Counted from the stretch's first letter, positions 1 to 9,554 are shown. The stretch: DNA of 35,853 nucleotides from an uncultured Oscillospiraceae bacterium (GCA_910589395.1 CAJUTL010000027.1:1-35853), one strand, 5' to 3'. A program made the numbers and translations. The notes: generated by a model not told the origin, from the sequence alone.

Positions 1-176
1 TCCGGCTCATAGTCCCCTAAATCGGACAGTGGAAGTGTTGCCAGGACAAATTCCAAATACTCCCGTTCCTCCGGCAGGCAGCTCGCTAAAACTCCGTCCG
101 CTTTTTCTCCCACGAATGCTCTTCTTTCCTGCCAAAAGCGATGGGTATAGCGTTTCAACCGTTCAGACAAGCTCAT
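1..176 (-). CDS. Transglutaminase-like domain protein, N-terminal fragment (cut by window edge)
   Basis: An open frame starts with ATG at 176-174 and runs off the left edge, giving about 58 residues that begin MSLSERLKRYTHRFW. The segment with EYLEFVLATLPLSDLGDYEP resembles the region before the catalytic core in clostridial transglutaminase-like proteins, where a 'MPLSDLANYD'-type stretch is common. That is recalled family resemblance; the Cys-His-Asp core would lie outside the window, so the assignment is tentative. The ATG overlaps the cutC stop codon as ATGA, which implies translational coupling and one transcript with cutC. No signal peptide is visible. Confidence 0.5.
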   Translation of the reverse strand, partial: MSLSERLKRYTHRFWQERRAFVGEKADGVLASCLPEEREYLEFVLATLPLSDLGDYEP

Positions 177-922
177 GCTCGATCCAGCTCCTTCCAGGCT
201 TCCCGGACAGCGTTTTCCTCCGTTTGCCAAATTTCAAATTCGCTCATACCGGGAAGCCCCATGCTGACCCCCTGCTTCCGGTAACACATTTTGCTGCTCA
301 GCACCCGTTTTCCGCTCATGTGAAAGCTGTGGGCCATCGGCAGTCTCTGCCGCAGCTTGCGGATAGCCGCCGCAGTTATTCCGGCCCCCAGGAGAAGCTC
401 AACTTTCCCCGCCCTGGGAAAAAGCTGCTCCAAAAGTGCCGCTCCTTCCAGGCAGGAGGGGGCCTGGCCGGAAGTCAGGATCGTATCTACTCCCCATTCC
501 TTGCAGCGCTCCAAGGCGGAAAAGGGGTCCCTACATACATCAAAGGCCCTGTGCAAGGTAAATTTTCTTCCCGCGCTGTGGGCAAGGAAGACCAGCCGCT
601 CCATACGAGGGCCGTCCAACTCTCCGTCAGGCGTTAAAAATCCGCACACTAAAGCATCCGCGCCGTTTTCCAGCAGGGCGGCGGCGTCCTCCAGCAGCAG
701 AGAAAACTCCCGCTCCGTATAGAGGAAATCCCCAAATCTGGGCCGGAGCAGAACATGAACCGGCAGCTCTGTTTCCCGTTTTGCGGCCCGCAGCAGGGAA
801 AGAGAAGGCGTTGTGCCGCCGATCACCAGGTTGGAGCAAAGCTCCAGACGGGAAGCCCCCCCTGCCTTTGCAGCCAAAGCGGATTCCAGGCTGTCTACAC
901 AGACCTCCAGAATTTTTTCCAT
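173..922 (-). CDS. cutC: CutC family protein (copper homeostasis family)
   Basis: This TIM-barrel protein of about 249 aa matches the CutC family over its whole length. It opens with MEKILEVCVDSLESALAAK, then SRLELCSNLVIGGTTPS and the VHVLLRPRFGDFLY strand, which are family hallmarks. CutC was first linked to copper tolerance in E. coli, but its enzymatic role is unsettled, so a copper function is only a family label. An in-frame TTG 27 bases upstream (949) would add nine residues. I prefer the ATG at 922 because homologues start at this point. The gene lies 92 bp downstream of the fucosidase and overlaps the next gene by ATGA, so the three probably form one transcript. Confidence 0.9.
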   Translation of the reverse strand: MEKILEVCVDSLESALAAKAGGASRLELCSNLVIGGTTPSLSLLRAAKRETELPVHVLLRPRFGDFLYTEREFSLLLEDAAALLENGADALVCGFLTPDGELDGPRMERLVFLAHSAGRKFTLHRAFDVCRDPFSALERCKEWGVDTILTSGQAPSCLEGAALLEQLFPRAGKVELLLGAGITAAAIRKLRQRLPMAHSFHMSGKRVLSSKMCYRKQGVSMGLPGMSEFEIWQTEENAVREAWKELDRA

Positions 923-1014
923 GGTTCTCAAAACCTGAGACCTTTCCAAAAGCTCCGGAAAAGGCCTTCCTTTCTTTTATTTAAGCGGCTGTGCCGCGGG
1001 GGAAGCTTCCCCCC

Positions 1015-2334
1015 TCATTCCGCCAGAGTGACCTCCAGCACCGTGTCTACCGGGTCGGGCAGTACCGGATCCGGCCCCAGGTCGGCAAACACGATATCGG
1101 GGTAATTGTCATAGATCCAGCCCTTGGCGATCGGCACTTCCGCCCCGGTTGCCAGCCAACGGATCTCTTTTACTTCCTCCCTGCGAAGTCCTATCAGCGG
1201 CATACAGCCCACGGTGTTTTCAAAAAGATGGTAATAGAGCTTATTGCCCTTCCGGGTAATGCGGCCCATATCCGGCTTTTCCATTCCCGCCTTGCCGCAG
1301 CCGTAAATACTTTTGGAATTGAGCTTCATCCAATCCCCGATATCCGAAAGGATCGCCATGGACTGCGGGGGAATATTGCCCTTGGCGTCCGGCCCCACGT
1401 TCAGCAGGAGATTGCCGCCCTTGGAAACGCATTCCACCAGCTTTTTGATCAGCATGGAGGAGGGCTTGAAGAACCTGTCGTTCTGGCAGTAGCCCCAGTT
1501 GTTGTTCATGGTGACACAGGCCTCCCACACCAGGTCGTTTCCGTTTTTATCCAGCAGGCCGTTGGGCGGAATGATCTGCTCCGGGCTGACAAAGTCTCCG
1601 TGATAAGGGGTGGGGTTTCCCTCCCACAGGGAGCCGAAGCCTTCTCCGCTGACCTCCAGGCGGTTATCGATGATCACACCTGGCTGAAGGGTACGCACCA
1701 TCTCCACAAGCTCAGAGGCCCTCCAGGCTTCGCCCCGCAGGGCGTCGGGCCCCTCGCCGTAAGAAAAATCAAACCAGAGGACATCGATTTTTCCGTAATT
1801 GGTGCAGATCTCCCGCACCTGGTTGTGCAGGTATTCCAGATAGCGGTCAAAATTCCGCCCGCTGTTCTCATAGGCGGGGTCGTCCCGCATAGGGTGATGG
1901 GCATCGTGGTAATGGGGGTAATCCTCGTGGTACCAGTCCAGCAGGGAAAAATACAGCCCCACCTTCAGCCCCTCGGCCCGCACGGCCTCCACGTATTCCT
2001 TTACCAGATCCCGCCCGCACCTTGTATTGGTGGACTTAAACTCCGTATATTGGCTGTCAAATAAGCAGAAGCCGTCATGGTGCTTTGCGGTGAGCACCAC
2101 ATATTTCATACCGGCCTCCTTTGCGGTACGCGCCCACTTTTTCGGATCAAAATCCACCGGGTCAAATTCCTCAAAGTACTTCATGTACTCTTCCTTGGGG
2201 ATCCGTTCTGTGCTGCGCACCCATTCCCCCCTGGCCGGAATGGCATAAAGCCCCCAGTGGATAAACATACCGAACCTGGCTTCCGTATACCAGGCCATAC
2301 GCTTTTCGTACTCCGCTCTGTCAAACTGAAACAT
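1015..2334 (-). CDS. Alpha-L-fucosidase, glycoside hydrolase family 29
   Basis: The 439-aa protein is a compact GH29 alpha-L-fucosidase, which removes terminal L-fucose from glycans by a retaining mechanism. Family signatures in order are FGMFIHWGLY (21-30), VVLTAKHHDGFCLFDS (79-94) and DVLWFDFSYG (184-193). Asp189 in the WFD motif is the expected nucleophile; the acid/base residue of GH29 is not conserved enough to name by eye. No signal peptide is present, so the enzyme should be cytoplasmic and act on imported oligosaccharides. The ATG has a strong ribosome site, GGGAGGAG, followed by a T run. A palindrome over the promoter suggests control by a sugar-responsive repressor. Host mucin or milk glycans are the likely fucose source, which is an ecological inference. 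Confidence 0.93.
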   Translation of the reverse strand: MFQFDRAEYEKRMAWYTEARFGMFIHWGLYAIPARGEWVRSTERIPKEEYMKYFEEFDPVDFDPKKWARTAKEAGMKYVVLTAKHHDGFCLFDSQYTEFKSTNTRCGRDLVKEYVEAVRAEGLKVGLYFSLLDWYHEDYPHYHDAHHPMRDDPAYENSGRNFDRYLEYLHNQVREICTNYGKIDVLWFDFSYGEGPDALRGEAWRASELVEMVRTLQPGVIIDNRLEVSGEGFGSLWEGNPTPYHGDFVSPEQIIPPNGLLDKNGNDLVWEACVTMNNNWGYCQNDRFFKPSSMLIKKLVECVSKGGNLLLNVGPDAKGNIPPQSMAILSDIGDWMKLNSKSIYGCGKAGMEKPDMGRITRKGNKLYYHLFENTVGCMPLIGLRREEVKEIRWLATGAEVPIAKGWIYDNYPDIVFADLGPDPVLPDPVDTVLEVTLAE

Positions 2335-2348
2335 AAAAAAACTCCTCC

Positions 2349-2395
2349 CTGCCGTATGCTATCCTCAATATAGCATACGGCAGGAAAGAGTGCAA
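2349..2395 (-). promoter_or_regulatory. Promoter with palindromic operator upstream of the fucosidase
   Basis: On the minus strand TTGCAC (2395-2390) and TATATT (2372-2367) are separated by 17 bp. A perfect 14-bp inverted repeat, CTGCCGTATGCTAT at 2349-2362 and its complement at 2370-2383, covers the -10 box and the expected start site. A repressor bound there would block transcription. The repeat could instead fold as a hairpin in the leader. No regulator gene lies beside it, so the cognate factor is unknown. Confidence 0.55.
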
Positions 2396-2436
2396 TGAAA
2401 ATTTCTTTGGGGGTTCAGGCTGGAGCGCGAGAAGAA

Positions 2437-2544
2437 ATAAATTATAGTTTAGCGGCGAGGCGCCGCGGCCACTCATGCCCCTACTTAGTGCAGGAAAATG
2501 ATTTCTGACCCGACCGCAGGGACACCGCTAAATTATAGTTTAGC
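2437..2544. repeat. Direct repeats flanking a GC-rich unit
   Basis: AAATTATAGTTTAGC occurs at 2439-2453 and again at 2530-2544 in the same orientation, bracketing a GC-rich stretch of about 75 bp. A third, inverted copy lies at 24307-24321 beside the other palindromic repeat of this window. No open frame crosses the unit. Together with the next element it fills most of the 2335-2715 spacer. Confidence 0.6.
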
Positions 2545-2558
2545 AGCTAGTTCTCTCT

Positions 2559-2652
2559 TGTCATTCTGAGGAGCATAGCGACGAAGAATCTCGTCCTTAC
2601 TTCCTGAGTAAAAGGGCAAAGGACGAGATCCTTCGCTTCGCTCAGGATGACA
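2559..2652. repeat. Palindromic intergenic repeat, TGTCATYCTGAG family, copy 1
   Basis: The left arm begins TGTCATTCTGAG and continues to CGAAGAATCTCGTCCTT. The right arm, read on the other strand, begins TGTCATCCTGAGCGAAGCG and continues to GGATCTCGTCCTT. The two form a long imperfect foldback with a short loop. A second copy is at 24126-24248. It has no open frame of its own, so it is a MITE- or REP-like element. Sequences of this type are known from many bacterial intergenic regions. Confidence 0.75.
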
Positions 2653-2715
2653 GAGGGAAGCGAGCGAGTAACCTCTAAATTCCAATTTATCGTTCCTGCC
2701 CTTCCTTGCTAATTA

Positions 2716-5700
2716 CTAATTACTAATCCCCCTCGCTTCGTTCAGGTGGGTGGAATAGAGGAACAGCTCTCCTACCTCCATACCGGAGACGCGCTCCATG
2801 GCGGCGGCGTACAAGTGGAGCTGGGTGGCATAGCGTTCCCACAGCTCTTCCATGGTTTTTACCCGATCTGTTTTGAAATCAATAATGTGCAGCTTTCCGC
2901 CCTCTGTGAAGGTACAGTCCACCGCGCCCTGCAGCACTACCTCTTCCTCCGCGCCAGCCTTTCGATCAGGCTCCGCCAGAGAGGCGGGGATCATGGCGGT
3001 AAAACGCCGTTCCCGCTGTACTTCCTCAGACGCCAGCACCCGCCGGCCCAGGTCGTTTTTCAAGAAGGCTTTTGCCCGTTCTACCTCTACGGCGTCTGCC
3101 TGCTCAGGGGTCAGGTACGCGCAGTCCACCAGCCGCCGCAGCTCTGCCTGGGGATCCTCCAGCACTGCCTGAAAATCCGCAAACTGCATAAATTCATGGA
3201 GGGCGATGCCCCGCTCGGCGGGGGTCATTCCCTTTTCGCCCATCCAGGCGGGGCGGGAAAGGGTCAGCTCTCTTCTGCCGCCCTGCTCTGCCGCCAGTTT
3301 GGAGGCCGCCACCTTTACGGGGATCCCCAGGGAAGCTTCCTGGGGATAGGAAAATTCTATCTCTCTCTTCAGCTGCCGGTACAAATCTTCATCGGGCGCC
3401 GCCGGTTCCGCTTCTTCCTCCGGAACTTCCTTCCCGGGCAAGGGCTCGTATTCCTCCAAGGTGATCCGCCAGGGAGAGTAGTCCTCCCGGCAGACAATGC
3501 CGAAGGCGGCTTCCGCTCTGCTTCTCAGCTCTTGGCCGTCCGGGTGGCACAAGGCGCATAACAGCAGCCATTCCGCCGCGTTTTTGGCCTTTCGCACCGT
3601 ATAGGGGGAAATCCCCTCCGGCGTTACCTCCGCGGCCAGCCGTTCCAGCTTTTTTTCCATGGCTTCGCCGGAGCCCACCAAAATCAGCTTTTCCTTAGCC
3701 CGGGTCATGGCCACATACAGCACCCGAAGCTCCTCCGCCGCCGCGGAACGGGCAGTTTCCAGCGAAATGGCCTCCCGGGCTGTGGTGGTAAACCGGGCAG
3801 AGCGCTTTGGATCCCGCAGCTTTACCCCCAAGCCCAATTCGGGGTGCAGCAGCACATCGGCCCGCTGGTCGGAAACAAAATTCCGGCCGCAGCCCGCCAC
3901 AATGCACACAGGGAATTCCAGCCCCTTTGATTTGTGAATGCTCATGATCGACACGGCGTTTCGCTGCTCCGGCGGGGCCTCCGCCGCCTGCAGATCGGAA
4001 TCGTTCCGCCGCAGCTTATCCAGAAACCGGACAAAGCCGGATATTCCGTGATAGCCGGAGTCCTCATATTCCCGGGCATAGGCCTGCAAAAGCCGCAGGT
4101 TTTGAATGCGATCCCCGCCGTCCTCCATGGCCAGCACCATATCGGGGTAACCGGTTTTCTCATAGAGATAGGTGAGAAAGGCGTCGGAGGGCATGGTGGC
4201 GGCCAGACTTCGGTACTCGCGAAGCTCCCGCAGAAGCTTCGCGCAGCGCTCCTCTCCCTTTGCCGACCGCAAAAGGGAAACATAGATCGACTCCTCTTTC
4301 CTTTTCTCTCTGAGCCGGGCCGTATCGTCCGGGGAAAAGCCGTAAATGGGGCTCATCAGCACCGCCAGAAGGGGAATATCCTGGTTGGGGTTGTCGATCA
4401 CCTGCAAAAAGGAAAGCATTACGCCGATCTCGGCGGCGGAAAAAAAGCCGCCGGTCACAGAAGCCTTTGCCGGGATCCCCAGCTTTTGCAGCTCTACCGC
4501 ATAGGCATGAGCGTGCTGATTGGCGCTGCGGATCAAAATACAGAAATCGCCGTAGGTCAAGGGCCGTTCCCGGCCATTTTCAGTGACCGTAAAACCAGAC
4601 TCTACCATTTCCCGGATTCGATTGCCGATCCATTCCCCCTCTGCTGTTTCCGCGGGCACGGAGGCAGGCCGGGAAAGCAGGGCAAGCTCTGTTTCACAGC
4701 CCTGCTTTTCCTCATAGGAAGCGCCGCAGACCAGCCGCTCCTCCCCGGTGTAATCCATATCTCCCGCCGCCTGGGACATCAGACGGGAAAACACAAAATT
4801 CACCGTATCGGTCACTTCCCGGCGAGAACGGAAATTTCGGTCCAATACCAAATAAGCGGGGTAGCCGTCCTTCTCCCGGTCATATTTCTGAAAGGAGCGG
4901 CGACACCGGAGAAAGATCTCCGGCATGGCCCGGCGAAAGCCGTAAATGCTTTGCTTTACGTCCCCCACCATAAATAGATTGTCCGAATTTTGGGACACTG
5001 CCCGAAACAGGGAATCCTGCACCTCGTTGATGTCCTGATACTCATCGATCATGATCTCATCGAACCTGGCGCTCACTTCCTTTGCCGCCTGGGTCTTTTC
5101 CCCTTCCGGGGTCAGAAACAGGCGAATGGCGAAATGCTCCAGGTCGCTGTAATCCAGAAAATTCTTTTCCCGCTTTTTTTCATCGTATCTCCGGGAAAAA
5201 TCCAGGGTCAGCTCCATCAAGCTTTCCAGAAGGGGCGCGGCGGCCAGCAGCTCTGCCCCGCACTGCTCCCTGCTGCCGAACAGACTGCGGGAAAGCTCCT
5301 CCACCGCCCGCTTGCATTCCTTGCGCACCGCCTCCAGCCTTCGCCGGAGAGGGTCCTCCTCAAAGCCGGTCAGCCGGCCTCTCCGTTTCGGGGAAAAGCT
5401 CTCCAGAAAACAGGCTGCCCCGTCCCAATCCTTCTTCCCGGCAAGCTCCCGCAGGCGGGAAAATTCCAAGCGGTCCGCCGTGAGAGCGTCGGAAAAGGCG
5501 GCTCCTACCTCGCCGCCCTCCAGGGCTTCCTCCAAAGCGGCGGCGCACAGGCTTTCACAGTGCTCCGCTGTTTCCTCCGCGTACCGCAGGATCACTTCTT
5601 CCCACTGGGAAGAGTCTCCCCCGGTATACAGCGCGGTTTTTTCCCGCAGCCACTTTTCCGGAAAGGGGTGAGACTGCATGAAGCGGTAGAGGGTAAGGGC

Positions 5701-6228
5701 CATTTCCATCAGCCGCCTGTCGTCCCGTTCCCCGGTAAAAGCGTCCGCCAGCTCGGTGATCCCGCCCTGCTGAAAGGCCTCGGAAAGGGCCTCGTTCAGC
5801 GCTTCGGAGATCAGCTCTTCCTCCTGCTTGTCCGATACGATCTTGAAATCCGGGGAAAGCTCCAGCAGATGGAAAAATTCCCGCAGCATTTCCGCACAGA
5901 AGCTGTCTACTGTACCGATATGGGCTTGAGAGAGCAGCAGGCTTTGGCGGCGCAGCAAGGGATCGCCGGGGTTTTTGCGCAGAAGCTCAAATAACCGCTT
6001 TTCCAGTCGGCCCCGCATTTCCGCCGCCGCGGCCTTGGTGAAGGTGACGATCAGCAGCCTGTCCGCGGAGGTGGGATTTTCCGGATCTGTCAGCCGTTCA
6101 ATGGCCCGCTGTACCAGCACCGCCGTTTTGCCGGAGCCCGCCGCGGCGGCTACCAGCACCGTCCCCCGGCGGGCGGAAATGGCGTCCTGCTGGCTCTCTG
6201 TCCATCTGTTTTCCGCCACCGCGCTCAC
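2716..6228 (-). CDS. addA: ATP-dependent helicase/nuclease AddA
   Basis: This 1170-aa protein is the helicase-nuclease subunit of AddAB, which processes double-strand breaks for RecA-dependent recombination in Firmicutes. The UvrD-type helicase is seen in the Walker A motif AAAAGSGKT (27-35), IVTFTKAAAAEM, the Walker B-like IDEYQD, VGDVKQSIYGFR and VSIMSIHKSKGLEF. The C-terminal RecB-family nuclease shows GIALHEFM, GAVDCTF, IDFKTD (Asp1117, Lys1119) and YATQLHLY, so the catalytic residues look intact. The start is GTG at 6228, overlapping the addB stop as GTGA, with GGAGAAGGGAAG just upstream; the pair is translationally coupled. It is the last gene of the run that starts at the Trp T-box, and its stop abuts a repeat-rich spacer. 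Confidence 0.97.
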   Translation of the reverse strand: MSAVAENRWTESQQDAISARRGTVLVAAAAGSGKTAVLVQRAIERLTDPENPTSADRLLIVTFTKAAAAEMRGRLEKRLFELLRKNPGDPLLRRQSLLLSQAHIGTVDSFCAEMLREFFHLLELSPDFKIVSDKQEEELISEALNEALSEAFQQGGITELADAFTGERDDRRLMEMALTLYRFMQSHPFPEKWLREKTALYTGGDSSQWEEVILRYAEETAEHCESLCAAALEEALEGGEVGAAFSDALTADRLEFSRLRELAGKKDWDGAACFLESFSPKRRGRLTGFEEDPLRRRLEAVRKECKRAVEELSRSLFGSREQCGAELLAAAPLLESLMELTLDFSRRYDEKKREKNFLDYSDLEHFAIRLFLTPEGEKTQAAKEVSARFDEIMIDEYQDINEVQDSLFRAVSQNSDNLFMVGDVKQSIYGFRRAMPEIFLRCRRSFQKYDREKDGYPAYLVLDRNFRSRREVTDTVNFVFSRLMSQAAGDMDYTGEERLVCGASYEEKQGCETELALLSRPASVPAETAEGEWIGNRIREMVESGFTVTENGRERPLTYGDFCILIRSANQHAHAYAVELQKLGIPAKASVTGGFFSAAEIGVMLSFLQVIDNPNQDIPLLAVLMSPIYGFSPDDTARLREKRKEESIYVSLLRSAKGEERCAKLLRELREYRSLAATMPSDAFLTYLYEKTGYPDMVLAMEDGGDRIQNLRLLQAYAREYEDSGYHGISGFVRFLDKLRRNDSDLQAAEAPPEQRNAVSIMSIHKSKGLEFPVCIVAGCGRNFVSDQRADVLLHPELGLGVKLRDPKRSARFTTTAREAISLETARSAAAEELRVLYVAMTRAKEKLILVGSGEAMEKKLERLAAEVTPEGISPYTVRKAKNAAEWLLLCALCHPDGQELRSRAEAAFGIVCREDYSPWRITLEEYEPLPGKEVPEEEAEPAAPDEDLYRQLKREIEFSYPQEASLGIPVKVAASKLAAEQGGRRELTLSRPAWMGEKGMTPAERGIALHEFMQFADFQAVLEDPQAELRRLVDCAYLTPEQADAVEVERAKAFLKNDLGRRVLASEEVQRERRFTAMIPASLAEPDRKAGAEEEVVLQGAVDCTFTEGGKLHIIDFKTDRVKTMEELWERYATQLHLYAAAMERVSGMEVGELFLYSTHLNEARGISN

Positions 6229-9200
6229 CTTCCCTTCTCCACCGGGCTTTCCAGGGCCGCCCGCATTTTTTCCAGCACCTCTTCAGAAGAGGACTTATCC
6301 TGCACCAGGTCCTTTTCTCCCTGCTCCTGCCCGCACACCGCGCCATAGGGACAGTACCGGCAGGAATTCTGGTTGACCATGGCGGGGGAAGCCTCTACAC
6401 AGCCCTCTGTCAGTTTCCTTCCCATAGAGGCGATAAGGCGCTTGGAATAGTTCAGCACCTGCCGCAGTTCCTCTTCCCCCAAAACGGAGCTGAACCTCCC
6501 CGGTGTTCCGTCCTTGTTTAAGGAAGCCGGAATAAACTTTCCCCGGGCCGATGCCTCCATGGCCTGAATGATCTCGTTGTTATCCAGCACCAGGCCGCTC
6601 ATGCGAAGCTGCTTATCCACTTCTTTTTTGATTTTTTCCTCGTCCGCCCCCCGCTCCACGGAAACAGAGGGCTCCGCCGCCGGCATATACAGGATCCCCG
6701 CCGGAAGCTCTTTGCCGCTTTCCACCAGCGCCGCCAAATATACCAGCATTTGCATATTCAGGCCGTAAAGCACATCGGCCAGCCGAAACACCTTTTTCCC
6801 GGTTTTGTAGTCGATGACCCGCACATATTCTTTTCCGTCCTCCAGCACCACGGCGTCCGCCCGGTCGATGGTGCCCCCCACCGTCACCACGCCGCCGTCT
6901 CCTGTTTCCACCCGCAGGGGCGGATATTCCCGGTCGTCTCCCAGGCCCAATTCAAAATATTTGGGCTGGAACCGGCTTTGGGCCAGCTCCTCCTCTACAT
7001 GGCGAATAAGCTTGCAGGCAGATCTTGCCATACGGTCCAGACGGTACTTTTCCCTGCTGCTGAGCAGCTCCAGTCCGCCCATGTTTTCCCCGGCGTATTC
7101 CAGGATCAAGCGCCGCACCCAGCTCAGCAGCTCTTCTTCCGTGCTTTGCTTCAGGGTTTCTCCGCCCTGTTGGAACACCTGCTCAAACAGATAGTGCATC
7201 AGGGTGCCGTACTGCATCACGTCCACCTCGGCGGGTCTGCGTTCTCTGGCCTTGATACCGTACCGGCAGAAATATTTGAAGGGGCAGCTGTGAAAAACCT
7301 CGATTTGGGTGGGAGAGAGAAACATATCCTTTCCGAACACCCTTTGGGCAAGGCTTTTATCCGCAAGCTCCGCCGGTTTTCGCCCTGCGGCCCGTTCCAG
7401 CGCCGCAAGCCTGCCCTCATAGGCATCGTTTCCCTGAAACAGCAGCCGAAGGGCCGCCGCTTCCTCCGTATTTTCCGTGAAACGGGCTGCCATGCGGGAA
7501 AAGGCCGCTTCCTCGGAATTGGCGAAATACTTGTCCGGCAGCCCGCGCAGCGGCTCCAGCGTGGGAAAGATCTCCCCCACGGCGGAAACCAGTTCCCCCG
7601 GCTCCTTTTCCTCTCCGCCGGAGGTTCTGGGCCAGCAGAGAGTCAAACGCTCAGAGGGAAGGCAGGCAACGGAATAGGCCAAATACCGCTCTTCGATGGC
7701 TTTTTGCTCCAGCGGGTCTCCCAGGGGCAGCTCCAGGGCGATCAGCGCCCGGCGCTCCGCGTCGGAAAACACACCGGAGGCCTTTGGGGTCAGTGGGAAA
7801 TCTCCCTGAGAACAGCCGATCAAAAAGGCCGCCTTGGGAGAGGACTGCCGCACCTGCTCCGCCGTGCCGAAGATCACCTCGTCCACAGTTTGGGGAATTT
7901 CCGAAACGTCCTCCGCCGAGACCACCTCCTTCAGCAGACGGAAATACCTGTCCCGGGGCGTTTTTCGATCCCCTAAAATGCTGTGGAGCTGATCCAGCAG
8001 CTCCATGAGCAGCTCCCATACCCGAAGCTGCTTGGCGGCAAGGCCGTCTTCCCCGGCTTCCTCCAAAGTCCGGCAGTAGGCGGGAAGATTTTCCTCCATG
8101 CCGTAGGCCGCCAGCAGGTCGTACACCGCCTGGGAGATCTCCGCCCCGGAAGCGTCCCGGGTAGCCGCGGAAAACCGCAGCAAAGGCCCAATAAGCCTTT
8201 CCCGCAGGCCGTTCAGCCTTTCCAGGGCAAGGCTGTCCTCTTCCGTCAGCTTTTGGCCGAAGCCCCTGGGGTGGCGGACGAATTCCGCCCGCCAGTCCGA
8301 GCCGTTTATTTTCCAGAGAAAGGCATAGTTTTCCAGATCGGAAATTTCCTCGGTAGTAAAGCCAGAGACTCCCGTTTTCAGCATCTCCAAAAGGCTGTCG
8401 GTGGAAAAGCCGGAGCGCACGGCCTCAAAGGCTTCCAGAGAAAAACGCATCACAGGCTCCGCGTCCACCCTGGCGGGCTCTGATACAAAGCAGGGGATCC
8501 CCCGTTTTTTCAAAGCCACGTCCAGGCTGCCGTAATAGTGCTCCGGCGTTCGGCAGATAATGGAAAAATCCCGATAGCGCCAGCCTTTTTCCTGAACCAG
8601 CCGCCGAATGGTGGCCGCCACAAATTCCGCTTCCTCATAGGGATCTCTTGCCTCAAAGATCTCGATCCCCTCATGGTCGGGAGAAGGCAGAAGCTCCTCC
8701 CCGGAAAAAAGCTGTGTTTCCAAAAGCTTCAGGTTTTCGTTTTGAAACCGGGGAGCGGAGGTAAGCTCTATGGGGGGCAACACCGCCACGCCGTTTTCCT
8801 CCGCCGCCCGCAGCAGCCGAAGCCGGGTACGCTCCACCAGGGCGAACAGCCCGGTGCCGCCCTGGTCTCTGCCATCGGTGCAAAGCGCTACCGCCACATG
8901 CTCCGCCTTGCGCAGGATCTCCGTAAGCACCGCCATTTCCTGGGCGGTAAAGCCCTCAAAAGAATCCACCGCCACCGTGCAGCCCCGGAAAAACTCGCTG
9001 GCGCGAAGGGCCTCCGCCAGACGGGTCAGGTCGTCCCGGGAATCCAGATAGGAAGCCTCCACCAGCGCTTCAAAGGCGCCGTACAGCAGTGCGATCTCCG
9101 AAAGCTTTTTGGAAAGCCCTGTGTTCCCCAATTTTCGGGCGGTTTCCGACAGCTGCTCCGGGGAAATACCGCACATTTTCATTTCGTTGACCGCCGTGAG

Positions 9201-9554
9201 CATAAGATCCGTTACCCTGCCGCTTTTGGCGGCGTTCAGATACACCTCCAGCTGATCCTCACAGGCCATAAGGGCGGAGGACATCAAGATCCGCCGTCCT
9301 CCGTCGCTGAGCCTGCGTCCTGCCGCCCCGCCTTCCCGGCGAAACACGGCCTCCGCAAGACGGGTAAAGCTGTACACCTGAATGCCGTTGGCCTGCTTTG
9401 TCCCGCAGAGCCGAAGCATGGCCTTTTCCGTTTCAAAGGAATACTGCTCCGGCACCAGCATGATCAGCTTTCCCTTGCCGCTGTGCCCAGCCAGCAGCTG
9501 GCGAAGATATTCCGTTTTTCCGCTTCCCGCCCGGCCCAGCACAAATTGCAGCAC
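6225..9554 (-). CDS. addB: ATP-dependent nuclease subunit AddB
   Basis: The 1109-aa protein is the second AddAB subunit. It has a P-loop at the extreme N-terminus (GRAGSGKT, 7-14), a degenerate helicase body and a C-terminal RecB-type nuclease with VIDYKTGKKVF. Four cysteines at 757, 1065, 1068 and 1074 have the C-N(long)-CxxC-N5-C pattern that ligates the 4Fe-4S cluster in Bacillus AddB, so both the nuclease and the iron-sulfur staple look complete. The start is GTG at 9554 with GGAGGAG upstream. It follows trpS by 39 bp. The small inverted repeat over the trpS stop (TTAAGCG at 9579-9585 and CGCTTAA at 9591-9597) has no U-run, so read-through from trpS is likely. Confidence 0.97.
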   Translation of the reverse strand: MLQFVLGRAGSGKTEYLRQLLAGHSGKGKLIMLVPEQYSFETEKAMLRLCGTKQANGIQVYSFTRLAEAVFRREGGAAGRRLSDGGRRILMSSALMACEDQLEVYLNAAKSGRVTDLMLTAVNEMKMCGISPEQLSETARKLGNTGLSKKLSEIALLYGAFEALVEASYLDSRDDLTRLAEALRASEFFRGCTVAVDSFEGFTAQEMAVLTEILRKAEHVAVALCTDGRDQGGTGLFALVERTRLRLLRAAEENGVAVLPPIELTSAPRFQNENLKLLETQLFSGEELLPSPDHEGIEIFEARDPYEEAEFVAATIRRLVQEKGWRYRDFSIICRTPEHYYGSLDVALKKRGIPCFVSEPARVDAEPVMRFSLEAFEAVRSGFSTDSLLEMLKTGVSGFTTEEISDLENYAFLWKINGSDWRAEFVRHPRGFGQKLTEEDSLALERLNGLRERLIGPLLRFSAATRDASGAEISQAVYDLLAAYGMEENLPAYCRTLEEAGEDGLAAKQLRVWELLMELLDQLHSILGDRKTPRDRYFRLLKEVVSAEDVSEIPQTVDEVIFGTAEQVRQSSPKAAFLIGCSQGDFPLTPKASGVFSDAERRALIALELPLGDPLEQKAIEERYLAYSVACLPSERLTLCWPRTSGGEEKEPGELVSAVGEIFPTLEPLRGLPDKYFANSEEAAFSRMAARFTENTEEAAALRLLFQGNDAYEGRLAALERAAGRKPAELADKSLAQRVFGKDMFLSPTQIEVFHSCPFKYFCRYGIKARERRPAEVDVMQYGTLMHYLFEQVFQQGGETLKQSTEEELLSWVRRLILEYAGENMGGLELLSSREKYRLDRMARSACKLIRHVEEELAQSRFQPKYFELGLGDDREYPPLRVETGDGGVVTVGGTIDRADAVVLEDGKEYVRVIDYKTGKKVFRLADVLYGLNMQMLVYLAALVESGKELPAGILYMPAAEPSVSVERGADEEKIKKEVDKQLRMSGLVLDNNEIIQAMEASARGKFIPASLNKDGTPGRFSSVLGEEELRQVLNYSKRLIASMGRKLTEGCVEASPAMVNQNSCRYCPYGAVCGQEQGEKDLVQDKSSSEEVLEKMRAALESPVEKGR

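Noticed and set aside
6750..7976. Another long plus-strand frame opposite addB
   Set aside because: Antisense shadow of addB, without a ribosome site or recognisable domain.
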